From an uncultured Dechloromonas sp. (GTDB lineage Bacteria > Pseudomonadota > Gammaproteobacteria > Burkholderiales > Rhodocyclaceae), in the NCBI RefSeq assembly GCF_945957265.1, contig NZ_CAMFKO010000005.1:62001-126000 (forward strand): a stretch of 64,000 nucleotides of DNA, read 5' to 3'. The notes beneath the pieces are model-generated. The model saw nothing but the letters and a program-made list of their open reading frames with translations, had not been told where the DNA came from and did no database searches. Shown here in pieces: positions 28,911 to 38,260 of the stretch; the first letter of the stretch is position 1; each line of letters opens with the position of its first letter. A program made the position numbers and the translations under genes.

Positions 28911-29450
28911 TTACCGCCGCAACTCGAAGACCAGGCAGGTCGTGCTGGCGTGGGCGTACAGCGTGCCGTCCGGCCCGACCAGGCGGGCCTGCGCGGTCGC
29001 CAGCTGGCGGCCGCAATGGACGATCTCGCCGACGGCGCGCACGCGCGTCACCTTTCCGGGCTGGATGGCCTTGACCAGGTTGATCCCGAGTTCGGCCGTG
29101 GTGTAGGCGCGCCCGGCGGGCAGCGAACTGTGCACCGCGCAGCCGAGCGCCGAATCGAGCAGGGTCGCGTACCACCCGCCATGCACCGTGCCCATCGGGT
29201 TCAGGTGGTCCATGCCCGGCGTGCCCTGGAACACGGCGCGGCCGGCGCCCACTTCCAGCAGAATGAAGTCGAGGGTGCGGGCGATGCTGGCGTAGGGGAT
29301 GTCGCCATTGAGCATCGCCTGCATCAGCTGCAGCCCGCTCCAGTCGGCGACCATTTGCGGGTCGGCCTGGCCCGGCCCGGGGCCGGCGTCGACGCGCTGG
29401 CGGACCAGGGTTTCTTCGGCCAGCCAGTTTTCCAGGGTGTTCGTCTGCAT
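28911..29450 (-). CDS. PaaI-family hotdog thioesterase
   Basis: A 179-residue hotdog-fold acyl-CoA thioesterase. The family core is GMDHLNPMGTVHGGWYATLLDSALGCA, seen in parts, with the catalytic loop GTVHGGW, and the C-terminal VGPDGTLYAHASTTCLVF. AAGGAGAC precedes the ATG. It is divergent from a MarR-type regulator with two inverted repeats between them, implying regulation by that protein. Substrate unknown, probably aromatic or medium-chain acyl-CoA. Confidence 0.88.
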   Translation of the reverse strand: MQTNTLENWLAEETLVRQRVDAGPGPGQADPQMVADWSGLQLMQAMLNGDIPYASIARTLDFILLEVGAGRAVFQGTPGMDHLNPMGTVHGGWYATLLDSALGCAVHSSLPAGRAYTTAELGINLVKAIQPGKVTRVRAVGEIVHCGRQLATAQARLVGPDGTLYAHASTTCLVFELRR

Positions 29451-29471
29451 GATGTCTCCTTGAGGTTGATT

Positions 29472-29500
29472 GTTGTATATGCAACTATTGCGGATGCAAT
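29472..29500. promoter_or_regulatory. Two inverted repeats in the thioesterase/MarR divergent region
   Basis: GTTGTATATGCAAC (29472-29485) is a near-perfect palindrome and ATTGC-GGAT-GCAAT (29487-29500) has perfect 5-bp arms. They are 15 bases apart centre to centre in a 63-base intergenic region. This fits two operator sites for the MarR protein controlling both genes. Confidence 0.55.
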
Positions 29501-29513
29501 CATAATCTCATCC

Positions 29514-29987
29514 ATGTCGCTTGCAAACCCCCTTCCCGAACGCCCGCAGGGCTGCACGAACCTCAAGCTGCGTCAGCTGATGCGCCGCGTGGGGGCGGTC
29601 TTCGACCAGGAAATGGCGCGCAGCGGCCTGCGCGGCACGCAGTATTCCTTGCTCTCGCATGTGATCAAGCTGGGGCCGCTGCGCGCGGTCGACCTGGCGC
29701 GCGCCATGAAGCTCAGCACCTCGACGCTGTCGCGCAACCTGCAGCCGCTGGTCGCCGCCGGCTGGGTACAGGTGCGGCCGGGAACGGATGCGCGCAGCCG
29801 CCTGATCGTCGCCAGCGAGGCCGGCCGGGAAAAGCGCAAGGAGGCGCAGGCGATGTGGCGGGTGGCGCAGGAGCGGGTCAATGCCATGCTCGGGCCGGAG
29901 CGGGTGATCGCCCTGCATGTCTTGCTCGACGATTCCCTGTTGCGCCTCGAGGAGGCCGGCGCGCCGGAGGGCGGCGACGAGGAGTGA
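29514..29987 (+). CDS. MarR-family transcriptional regulator
   Basis: A 157-residue winged-helix regulator. The DNA-binding part is QYSLLSHVIKLGPLRAVDLA, MKLSTSTLSRNLQPL and VRPGTDARSRLIVASEAG (wing), flanked by dimerisation helices. Length is normal. The ATG at 29514 has no strong ribosome site, but it places the family N-terminus correctly. It is divergent from the thioesterase gene and probably represses it and itself through the intervening inverted repeats. The ligand may be an acyl-CoA or aromatic acid. Confidence 0.88.
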   Translation: MSLANPLPERPQGCTNLKLRQLMRRVGAVFDQEMARSGLRGTQYSLLSHVIKLGPLRAVDLARAMKLSTSTLSRNLQPLVAAGWVQVRPGTDARSRLIVASEAGREKRKEAQAMWRVAQERVNAMLGPERVIALHVLLDDSLLRLEEAGAPEGGDEE

Positions 29988-30009
29988 GCCGCGGTGGCCC
30001 GGGGGCGTT

Positions 30010-30558
30010 CTAGCGCCGCCGGGAAGCCAGGAGGCGCACCATCCACTGCCGCGCGACAACCGCCGTTGCCAGCAGGATCAGCAGCGGGTCGAGCAGGGCA
30101 TCCCACAGGTTGGCGAAGACGCCGCCGGCGTAGGCCAGCAGATCGAGCGCCAGGATGATCAGCCAGGCGTCGAGGCGCTTCCACCACAAGACCAGGCCGA
30201 GCGGCAGTAGCGCCGCGACCGCGGGCCAGGGCCGGTAGCCGAGGGCATGGAGATCGAGCGGACCCCAGCCGAGCGCGGTCAGCAGCAGGGGAATGGCGCA
30301 GGCCAGCAGGCACAGGGCGGCGCGGTACGACAAGGGCGAGGGCGTGCGCTGGGCCAGTTGGAGCAGGGCGAGCAGCAGCAGCGTCAGCGACGGCGGGCCG
30401 AAGACGGCGAGCATGAAGGGCGCGATGCCGACCAGCAGCGCGACGGCGGTGGCCGCCAGGGCGGCGCGCGGGCGCAGCGTGCCGAGCGGCAGCAGGGCGG
30501 CCAGGGCGCCGAACACCAGGGCATGGGCGAGCAGGCCGTAGGCGGCGCTCAGGTTCAT
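30010..30558 (-). CDS. Polytopic membrane protein paired with sialidase-like protein
   Basis: A 182-residue, very hydrophobic protein with about five or six predicted membrane helices and a basic end (LLASRRR). Its ATG overlaps the stop of the upstream sialidase-like gene (ATGA at 30555-30558), so the two are coupled and probably act together. I do not recognise a family signature. It may be a small membrane platform or transporter-like subunit. Confidence 0.75.
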   Translation of the reverse strand: MNLSAAYGLLAHALVFGALAALLPLGTLRPRAALAATAVALLVGIAPFMLAVFGPPSLTLLLLALLQLAQRTPSPLSYRAALCLLACAIPLLLTALGWGPLDLHALGYRPWPAVAALLPLGLVLWWKRLDAWLIILALDLLAYAGGVFANLWDALLDPLLILLATAVVARQWMVRLLASRRR

Positions 30559-31685
30559 GGCCGGCTCCCGTGCAGCCAGGCTTCGTTGAAGGTGGCGTGG
30601 CGGATGCCCTGCCGCCGCCAGGTGTAGCTCAGGTGGATGCGACCGTCGCGCGTTTGCAGCAGGGCCGGAAAGGCGAATTCGGCGCCGCCGTCGGCCGCCG
30701 CTTCGACCGTCCCGGCGTGCCGCCAGGTATTCCCGTCGTTGTCCGATGTCCAGAGATGCAGGGCCTCGCGGCCTTCCGGCGCATTGCCGGCGAGCAGCAG
30801 GCTTCCCCCGGCCAGGCGCAGCAGGGCGACCGGCGCGTCCGGGTTGGGCAGTTCGGCGCGTCGCCCGGCCTGCCAGGTTGCGCCGCCGTTGTCGGTGCGC
30901 AGCGTGGCGCGCCCGGCCTGGCCGCCGCCTTCGCGAACGACGGCCAGGGCCCGGCGCTCGTCGAGGGCGGCGATGGCGGGTTGCCGATTGGCCTCTTCGT
31001 GCGCCAGGCGGACCTTGCCGACGATGGCGCCGGTCGCCGACAGGCGGAGCCAGGTGCTGACGCCGCCGGCCAGGCGAAGGTCGCCGGGCAGGCCGATGCC
31101 GCCGTCGGCCAGGGCCACGGGCGAGCCGCCCAGGCCGCTGCCCAGGCCGCCGAGCGGCGAGGTGGCGAGGCGCTCGAGGCGTCCCCAGCTGCGGCCGCCA
31201 TCGGTCGATGTGGCGTGCACGATGCTGCCGCCCGCCCACTGGCCCAAGGGGAGTGCCTCGACCCACAGGTGCAGCCAGCCGCCCTCGGCGTGGAGCAGCG
31301 GGCGGCCCAGCCGGTTCAGGTGCATGAAGGTGGCGGCGGCGATGTGTTCCCGGCTGAGCGCCCGGGTCGGCGTGCTCCAGCCGTCGCGTCCGAGCGTCGA
31401 CAGCCAGATCGCCGCCACCGACGCGTCGTCGTCCGGGCCGCTCAGCCAGGCGACGGCGACTCGTCCGTCGGCCAACTGGGTCAGGGACGATGCGCCGGCC
31501 ATCGGCGCGGCGACCGGCAGCGCGACGGGTGACGGGGCCTGCGGCGCTCCGCCGCCGGCCTTGTGTTCCGGCACGACGAAAGCGGCGGGCGGCAGGTCGG
31601 ACGAGGGCCAGAGCACGGCCAGGAGGGCCAGCAGGAAGAGCCCGGCCGCCGCCCAATGCAAGTGCTGGTCGGAAATCCGGGTCAT
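30555..31685 (-). CDS. Membrane-anchored sialidase-like (BNR/Asp-box) protein
   Basis: A 376-residue protein with an N-terminal membrane anchor (about 10-26, WAAAGLFLLALLAVLW), a Pro/Ala-rich linker and a six-bladed-propeller-like domain. Three Asp-box-type motifs are visible: STDGGRSWG, TDNGGATWQ and SDNDGNTW. The C-terminal DGRIHLSYTWRRQGIRHATF resembles exo-sialidase-family proteins of the COG4409 type. A FRIP motif is not evident, so sialidase activity is not assured; carbohydrate or exopolysaccharide binding is an alternative. It overlaps the following membrane-protein gene by 4 bases. Confidence 0.82.
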   Translation of the reverse strand: MTRISDQHLHWAAAGLFLLALLAVLWPSSDLPPAAFVVPEHKAGGGAPQAPSPVALPVAAPMAGASSLTQLADGRVAVAWLSGPDDDASVAAIWLSTLGRDGWSTPTRALSREHIAAATFMHLNRLGRPLLHAEGGWLHLWVEALPLGQWAGGSIVHATSTDGGRSWGRLERLATSPLGGLGSGLGGSPVALADGGIGLPGDLRLAGGVSTWLRLSATGAIVGKVRLAHEEANRQPAIAALDERRALAVVREGGGQAGRATLRTDNGGATWQAGRRAELPNPDAPVALLRLAGGSLLLAGNAPEGREALHLWTSDNDGNTWRHAGTVEAAADGGAEFAFPALLQTRDGRIHLSYTWRRQGIRHATFNEAWLHGSRP

Positions 31686-31739
31686 GCGGCGTGGCGTCTC
31701 GGCAAGGAAGGGACTTTTCTCGGGTGGCGGGGGCGCAAC

Positions 31740-31764
31740 AAAAAGGCCGCATGCAGCGGCCTTT
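31740..31764 (-). terminator. Rho-independent terminator after fba
   Basis: On the minus strand AAAGGCCGC-TGCAT-GCGGCCTTT is followed by further Ts, 22 bases past the fba stop. It is the clearest end of the carbon-metabolism cluster. Confidence 0.85.
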
Positions 31765-31785
31765 CCGTGGCTGGTGCGCGCTGGC

Positions 31786-32850
31786 TCAGCGGACGATCTG
31801 GTTCAGCTCGCCCTTGGCGTAGCGCTCGGCCATCTTGTCGAGGCCGACGGCCTTGATCTTGCTGGCGTTGCCGGCGGTGCCGAAGGCTTCGAAGCGCGCA
31901 ATGCAGATCTTTTTGGCGGCTTCGCGGGCCGGCTTGAGGTAGTCGCGCGGGTCGAACTTGTCCGGGTGCTCGGCCAGGTAGCGGCGGATGGCGCCGGTCA
32001 TCGCCAGACGGATGTCGGTGTCGATATTGACCTTGCGCACGCCGTGCTGGATGCCCTTGACGATCTCCTCGACCGGCACGCCGTAGGTTTCCTTCATGTC
32101 GCCGCCGAATTCGCGGATCTCGGCGAGCAGTTCCTGCGGCACGCTGGAGGAGCCGTGCATCACCAGGTGGGTGTTCGGGATGCGGGCGTGAATTTCGGCG
32201 ATGCGGTCGATGGCCAGGATGTCGCCGGTCGGCTTCTTGGTGAACTTGTAGGCGCCGTGGCTGGTGCCGATGGCGATGGCCAGCGCGTCGCAGTTGGTCT
32301 GCTTGACGAAGTCGGCGGCCTGCTCGACGTCGGTGAGCAGGTCTTCGCGGGTCATGTGGCCCTCGGCGCCGTGGCCGTCTTCCTTGTCGGCCTTCATGGT
32401 TTCCAGGCTGCCCAGCACGCCCAGCTCGCCTTCGACGGAAACGCCGATGCTGTGGGCGAATTCGACGACCTTGCGGGTGACTTCGACGTTGTATTCGTAG
32501 CTGGCGACGCTCTTGCCGTCGGCCTGCAGCGAGCCGTCCATCATCACCGACGAGAAGCCGGACTTGATCGCGGCCATGCACACGGCCGGCGACTGGCCGT
32601 GGTCCTGGTGCATGACGATGGGGATGTGCGGGTAGGCTTCGAGGGCAGCCAGGATCTGGTGGCGCAGGAAGGGCTCGCCGGCGTATTTGCGGGCGCCGGC
32701 CGAGGCCTGCATGATCACCGGAGCGTCGACCTGGTTGGCGGCTTCCATGATGGCCCAGACCTGTTCCATGTTGTTGACGTTGAAAGCGGGCAGGCCATAG
32801 CCGTTTTCGGCGGCATGGTCGAGCAGTTGGCGCATGGAAACGATCGGCAT
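31786..32850 (-). CDS. fba: Fructose-bisphosphate aldolase, class II, Calvin-cycle subtype
   Basis: A 354-residue zinc aldolase that interconverts fructose 1,6-bisphosphate with glyceraldehyde 3-phosphate and dihydroxyacetone phosphate. Active-site segments are [27 protein letters not shown] (metal His), [16 protein letters not shown] and [10 protein letters not shown], and [11 protein letters not shown] follows. The length and these motifs fit the CbbA subtype common in beta- and gammaproteobacteria. It is the last gene of the cluster and ends at a strong terminator. Confidence 0.95.
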   Translation of the reverse strand: MPIVSMRQLLDHAAENGYGLPAFNVNNMEQVWAIMEAANQVDAPVIMQASAGARKYAGEPFLRHQILAALEAYPHIPIVMHQDHGQSPAVCMAAIKSGFSSVMMDGSLQADGKSVASYEYNVEVTRKVVEFAHSIGVSVEGELGVLGSLETMKADKEDGHGAEGHMTREDLLTDVEQAADFVKQTNCDALAIAIGTSHGAYKFTKKPTGDILAIDRIAEIHARIPNTHLVMHGSSSVPQELLAEIREFGGDMKETYGVPVEEIVKGIQHGVRKVNIDTDIRLAMTGAIRRYLAEHPDKFDPRDYLKPAREAAKKICIARFEAFGTAGNASKIKAVGLDKMAERYAKGELNQIVR

Positions 32851-32893
32851 GGGAACTCCTGTTCAGTAATTTGTAGCTGGTGAATTATGTATT

Positions 32894-34327
32894 TTAGTTG
32901 ATTTGATGCTCGCCGACGCGGACGATCTTCAGCGTGTTGGTGCCGCCGGCGCTGCCGATCGGCTCGCCGATGGTGAGCACGATCAGGTCGCCCTTCTCGA
33001 CGACGCCGCGGTCGATCAGCAGTTGCTCGGCCTCGGCCAGCAGGCGGTCGCGGTCGCTGTGGTGCTGCGCCATGAGCAGCGGGTAAACCTCGCGGTAGAG
33101 CGCCATCCGGGCGACGGCCCCGGCGTCCGGGGTCAGCGCGTAGATCGGCACGCCGCAGTTGATGCGGCTCATCCACAGCGCGGTCGATCCGGACTGGGTG
33201 AGGGCGGCGATGGCCTTGACCTTGAGGTGGTGCGCCGTCCAGATCGCGGCCATGGCGATCGACTGGTCGATGCGGGTGAACACGCGGTCGAGGAATTCGC
33301 GGTCGAGGGTGACCTCGCTCGAGCGTTCGGCCTCGACGCAGATGCGCGCCATCGACTCGACGGTCTCGACCGGGTATTTGCCGGCAGCGGTTTCGGCCGA
33401 CAGCATCACCGCATCGGTGCCGTCGAGCACGGCATTGGCCACGTCGGAGACTTCGGCGCGGGTCGGCACCGGCGAGTGGATCATCGATTCCATCATCTGC
33501 GTCGCGGTGATGGTCAGCTTGTTCATGTCGCGCGCCATGCGGATCATCTTCTTCTGCAGCGCCGGCACGGCGGCGTCGCCGACCTCGACCGCGAGGTCGC
33601 CCCGGGCGACCATGACGCCGTCCGAGGCATCGAGGATCTCGGCCATGTTGCTGACCGCCTCGACGCGCTCGATCTTGGCGATCAGCACGGCATCGCTGCC
33701 GGCGGCGCGCAGCAGCTGGCGGGCCATGTACATGTCGGCGGCGCTCTTGGGGAAGGAGACGGCGACGAAATCGACGCCGATCTGCGCCGCCGTCTTGATG
33801 TCGTCCATGTCCTTGGCGGTCAGCGCCGGGGCGGTCAGGCCGCCGCCCTGGCGGTTGATGCCCTTGTTGTTGGAGAGGTCGCCGCCGACCAGCACGCGGG
33901 TGTGGATCTCGGTGCCGCGGACGAGCAGCACCTCGAGCTTGAGGCGGCCGTCGTCGAGCAACAGGATGTCGCCGCCGACCACGTCCTTGGGCAGGTCCTT
34001 GTAATCGAGGCCGACGCGCTCCTGGTTGCCGAGCGGGCAGCCCGCGTCGAGGATGAAGGAATCGCCGATGCCGAGCGTGATCTTGCCGTTCTCGAACTTG
34101 CCGACCCGGATCTTCGGGCCTTGCAGGTCGCCGAGGATGCCGACGCTGCGGCCGTACTTGGCGGCGGCGGCGCGAATGCCGTCAGCGCGCGCCTTGTGAT
34201 CCTCGGCGGTGCCATGCGAAAAATTCATGCGGACGACGTCGATGCCGGCCTGGACCAGGCGTTCGAGAACTTCCTGGGAGGATGAGGCGGGGCCGAGCGT
34301 GGCAACAATTTTTGTGTGGCGGGACAT
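32894..34327 (-). CDS. pyk: Pyruvate kinase
   Basis: A 477-residue glycolytic enzyme making pyruvate and ATP from phosphoenolpyruvate. The N-terminal KIVATLGPASSS, the active-site IAKIERVEAV, MVARGDLAVEV and ITATQMMESM, and the C-terminal regulatory lobe (QSGSTALWMSR) are all present. Length is normal for the type II form. It lies 43 bases upstream of fba and 71 after pgk, with a hairpin between pgk and pyk. Confidence 0.95.
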   Translation of the reverse strand: MSRHTKIVATLGPASSSQEVLERLVQAGIDVVRMNFSHGTAEDHKARADGIRAAAAKYGRSVGILGDLQGPKIRVGKFENGKITLGIGDSFILDAGCPLGNQERVGLDYKDLPKDVVGGDILLLDDGRLKLEVLLVRGTEIHTRVLVGGDLSNNKGINRQGGGLTAPALTAKDMDDIKTAAQIGVDFVAVSFPKSAADMYMARQLLRAAGSDAVLIAKIERVEAVSNMAEILDASDGVMVARGDLAVEVGDAAVPALQKKMIRMARDMNKLTITATQMMESMIHSPVPTRAEVSDVANAVLDGTDAVMLSAETAAGKYPVETVESMARICVEAERSSEVTLDREFLDRVFTRIDQSIAMAAIWTAHHLKVKAIAALTQSGSTALWMSRINCGVPIYALTPDAGAVARMALYREVYPLLMAQHHSDRDRLLAEAEQLLIDRGVVEKGDLIVLTIGEPIGSAGGTNTLKIVRVGEHQIN

Positions 34328-34361
34328 GTCTCTTCCTAATTTGGTTCTTTTAGGTACAACC

Positions 34362-34388
34362 CCGTCGGCCTCGTGTCGAGGCCGACGG
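34362..34388 (-). terminator. Strong intercistronic hairpin between pgk and pyk
   Basis: CCGTCGGCCTCG and CGAGGCCGACGG form perfect 12-bp arms around a 3-base loop (34374-34376). The minus-strand sequence after it is GGTTGTACC rather than a T-run, so it is better seen as an attenuator or mRNA-stabilising hairpin than as a full terminator. Confidence 0.6.
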
Positions 34389-34398
34389 TTCGCGAGGG

Positions 34399-35583
34399 CT
34401 ACTTTGCAGCGCGTTCTTCAAGAATCGCAATCGCCGGCAGCGTCTTGCCTTCGAGGAATTCCAGGAAGGCGCCGCCGCCGGTGGAGATGTAGCCGACGTC
34501 GTCGTGGATGTGGAACTTGGCGATGGCGGCCAGGGTGTCGCCGCCGCCGGCGATGGAGAAGGCCTCGGAGTGGGCGATGGCGGAGGCCATCATCTTGGTG
34601 CCGCCGGCGAACTGCGGCAGCTCGAAGACGCCGACCGGGCCGTTCCACACGATGGTGCCGGCGTTGGCGATGATTTCGGCGAGCTTGGCGGCGGTCTTCG
34701 GGCCGACGTCGAGGATGCGGTCGTTGGCATGCACGTCGTCGACCGAGATCTTGTTGGCGCGGGCCAGGGCGGAGACTTCGTCGGCGACGACGACATCGGT
34801 CGGCAACGGCACTTCGGCGCCGCGCTCCTTCATGATGTCCATGATGGCGTGGGCTTCCTTGACCAGGTCGGGTTCGGCCAGCGACTGGCCGATGCGCTTG
34901 CCGTCGGCGAGCAGGAAGGTGTTGGCGATGCCGCCGCCGACGATGAGCTGGTCGACCTTGTCGGCCAGCGACTTGAGGATGGTCAGCTTGGACGACACCT
35001 TGGAGCCGCCGACGATGGCGACCAGCGGGCGCTTCGGATTGTGCAGGGCCTTGCCCAGGGCGTCGATCTCGGCGCCCATCAGGATGCCGGCGCAGGCCAC
35101 CGGGGCGTACTTGGCGATGCCATGGGTGGTGGCTTCGGCGCGGTGGGCAGTGCCGAAGGCGTCATTGACGTAGATGTCGCACAGCCTGGCCATCTTCTGC
35201 GCCAGTTCGTCGTTGTTCTTCTTCTCGCCCTTGTTGACGCGGCAGTTCTCGAGCAGAACGACTTCGCCCGGCTTGACCTCGAAGCCGCCATCGACCCAGT
35301 CGGTGATCAGGCGCACCGAGGTGTGCAGCATCTGGCCGAGGCGCACGGCGACCGGCATCAGGCTGTCCTCGTGGGTCAGCTCGCCTTCGGTCGGGCGGCC
35401 GAGGTGGGAGGTGACCATGACCGCCGCGCCCTTTTCCAGGCAGTACTTGATCGACGGCAGCGAGGCGCGGATGCGGGTGTCCTCGGTGATGTTGCCGGCT
35501 TCGTCCTGGGGCACGTTCAGGTCGGCGCGGATGAAGACGCGCTTGCCGGAAACATCGAGGTCGGTCAGCTTGATGACGTTCAT
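34399..35583 (-). CDS. pgk: Phosphoglycerate kinase
   Basis: A 394-residue enzyme that transfers phosphate from 1,3-bisphosphoglycerate to ADP. Signatures are [14 protein letters not shown] near the N-terminus, [40 protein letters not shown] and GGGDTLAAI. Length is normal. The gene follows epd by 21 bases on the same strand, recalling the epd-pgk-fba order of enterobacteria, with pyk inserted here. Confidence 0.96.
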   Translation of the reverse strand: MNVIKLTDLDVSGKRVFIRADLNVPQDEAGNITEDTRIRASLPSIKYCLEKGAAVMVTSHLGRPTEGELTHEDSLMPVAVRLGQMLHTSVRLITDWVDGGFEVKPGEVVLLENCRVNKGEKKNNDELAQKMARLCDIYVNDAFGTAHRAEATTHGIAKYAPVACAGILMGAEIDALGKALHNPKRPLVAIVGGSKVSSKLTILKSLADKVDQLIVGGGIANTFLLADGKRIGQSLAEPDLVKEAHAIMDIMKERGAEVPLPTDVVVADEVSALARANKISVDDVHANDRILDVGPKTAAKLAEIIANAGTIVWNGPVGVFELPQFAGGTKMMASAIAHSEAFSIAGGGDTLAAIAKFHIHDDVGYISTGGGAFLEFLEGKTLPAIAILEERAAK

Positions 35584-35604
35584 GGTTTATCTCCTGAGTT
35601 TTGG

Positions 35605-36642
35605 TTAGGTTGGATTCTGTGGCCAGTGGCGCGACCAGTGGTCGGCCACTTCGAGCATGCGGTTGGCGAAGCCCCATTCGTTGTCGAACCAGACGAAGAG
35701 GTTGACCAGGTGGGTGCCGGCGGTGCGCGTCTGACTGCCGTCGACGATGGCCGAATGCGGGTCGTGGTTGAAGTCAATCGAGGCGTGCGCCGCCTCGGAG
35801 TAGGCGACCAGTCGCTTGAGCGGGCCGCGCGCCGCGTTGGCGAGCAGGGCGTTGATGCTGTGCGCCGAGACCGGGCGCTGGGTGCTGATGGTCAGGTCGA
35901 TGGCCGAGACGTTGGTGGTCGGCACGCGGATGGCCTTGGCCTGGACGCGGCCGGCCAGCTGCGGGAGCAGGCGCTCGACGCCGCGCGCCAGCCCGGTCGA
36001 CACCGGGATGATGGACTGCATCGCGGAGCGGGTGCGCCGGAGGTCGTCGTGGTGATAGCCGTCGATCAGCGGCTGGTCGTTCATCACCGAATGCAGGGTG
36101 CTGAGCAGGGCCTGTTCGATGCCGACCTCGCGGTCGAGCAGGTCGAGCAGCGGGACGATGGCGTTGGTCGTGCACGAGGCGGCCGAGACCAGCTTTTCCT
36201 CGCCGCTCAGGCTTGCCTGGTTGATGCCGGCGATGATCGTCGCATCCACGTCGTCGGCGCTGGCGCCCGGGTGCGACAGCAGCAGGCGGGGCGCGCCGGC
36301 ATCGAGGAAGCGGGTCAGTTCGCCGCGCCGGGCGTAGGCGCCGGAACATTCGACGACGAGGTCGATGTCGCGCCAATCGACCTCTTCCGGCGTGCTGGCG
36401 TGACTGACCCGGATGCCGCGGTTGTCGATCAGCAGCTTGCCGTCAACGGCCTCGACGAGGCCGGGAAAGCGGCCGTGCGTCGAGTCGTAGCGGGTCAGGT
36501 AGGCCATGCTTTCCAGGTTGGCCGGTTCGTTGATGGCGACGACCTGCAGCGGGTGCGCGACCGGGGACTCCAGCAGCGCGCGCAGGAAGCAACGGCCGAT
36601 GCGGCCGTATCCGTTGATGGCAAGTCGTTTCGGTTTCAGCAA
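35605..36642 (-). CDS. epd: D-erythrose-4-phosphate dehydrogenase (GapA paralogue)
   Basis: A 345-residue GAPDH-family enzyme that fits Epd, which oxidises erythrose 4-phosphate for pyridoxal-phosphate synthesis. It has AINGYGRIGRCFLRAL, the catalytic Cys in SAASCTTNAIVPL, LHSVMNDQPLID, DLRRTRSAMQSIIPV, FNHDPHSAIVDGSQTR and VWFDNEWGFANRML; the HDPHSAIVDG segment separates it from GapA. The best start is TTG at 36642, immediately after the upstream stop codon, since no ATG fits the family start. Translation is probably coupled. A second catabolic or anabolic GAPDH is the alternative. Confidence 0.87.
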   Translation of the reverse strand: MLKPKRLAINGYGRIGRCFLRALLESPVAHPLQVVAINEPANLESMAYLTRYDSTHGRFPGLVEAVDGKLLIDNRGIRVSHASTPEEVDWRDIDLVVECSGAYARRGELTRFLDAGAPRLLLSHPGASADDVDATIIAGINQASLSGEEKLVSAASCTTNAIVPLLDLLDREVGIEQALLSTLHSVMNDQPLIDGYHHDDLRRTRSAMQSIIPVSTGLARGVERLLPQLAGRVQAKAIRVPTTNVSAIDLTISTQRPVSAHSINALLANAARGPLKRLVAYSEAAHASIDFNHDPHSAIVDGSQTRTAGTHLVNLFVWFDNEWGFANRMLEVADHWSRHWPQNPT

Positions 36643-36643
36643 C

Positions 36644-37102
36644 TTACTTGGCGGCCTGGGCCGGCTCCTTCTTGGTTTCATCGCCCTCGGCGACGCCGGT
36701 TTCATTGGCGTCGTAATGCACTTCGGCGACCTCGAGCGGTTCCTTGGCCGAACAGCTCTTGTAGCGGCCGAAACCGAAGGAGCTGAAGTCGGAGTAGAAA
36801 ATAACCACGCCCTGGCCCTTGAAGTGCTGGTTGGTGCGTGCCTTGTCGATGCCGAAGTAGAACGGGATGGCGTGCTTGCCGGTGCAGTAGGCGGTTTCGG
36901 AGCTTGGTTTGCCGAGGATGGCAGCGGCTTCCGCGTACTTCATGCCCGGTTTGATCCTGGCGAACGGGCTATCGGTCGGCGGGTTGCCGGTGACGATGGC
37001 TTGCTCGCCTTCGGCGGGTTTCTTTTCATCTGCCGCCAGGGCGGGCAGGGTCAGGGAAAGGCAAAGAGCTGCGGCGGTGAGGCGGGCGAAACTGAGGTTC
37101 AT
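36644..37102 (-). CDS. Exported protein with BamE/SmpA-like segment
   Basis: A 152-residue protein with a cleavable signal peptide (LPALAAD, near residue 23) and no lipobox. The core reads RIKPGMKYAEAAAILGKPSS, a BamE/SmpA-like GMxxxEvxxiLG pattern, then HAIPFYFGIDKA and GQGVVIFYS. The same IPFYFG and GQG pattern is in the lipoprotein at 40374-41024, so the two are paralogues. It sits between gap and epd and its stop is one base before the epd TTG start, an odd place for an envelope protein. Function unknown. Confidence 0.8.
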   Translation of the reverse strand: MNLSFARLTAAALCLSLTLPALAADEKKPAEGEQAIVTGNPPTDSPFARIKPGMKYAEAAAILGKPSSETAYCTGKHAIPFYFGIDKARTNQHFKGQGVVIFYSDFSSFGFGRYKSCSAKEPLEVAEVHYDANETGVAEGDETKKEPAQAAK

Positions 37103-37155
37103 CTCGATCTCCTGTTGGGCAGTGGGGTACTTCGGCTCTCTCCGGCTTGAAACGA

Positions 37156-37179
37156 CTCGCCCCGCGAGTGCGGGGCGAG
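37156..37179 (-). terminator. Hairpin downstream of gap
   Basis: CTCGCCCCGC and GCGGGGCGAG form perfect 10-bp arms with a GAGT loop, 20 bases past the gap stop codon. The minus-strand run after it is TCGTTTC, so termination is probably partial, allowing some read-through into the downstream genes. Confidence 0.6.
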
Positions 37180-37198
37180 GGGAACAGCTTATTTTTAT

Positions 37199-38227
<1,029 letters not shown>

Positions 38228-38260
38228 GGATTTATTTCCTCTCTGCGTTTGAATATTGAA

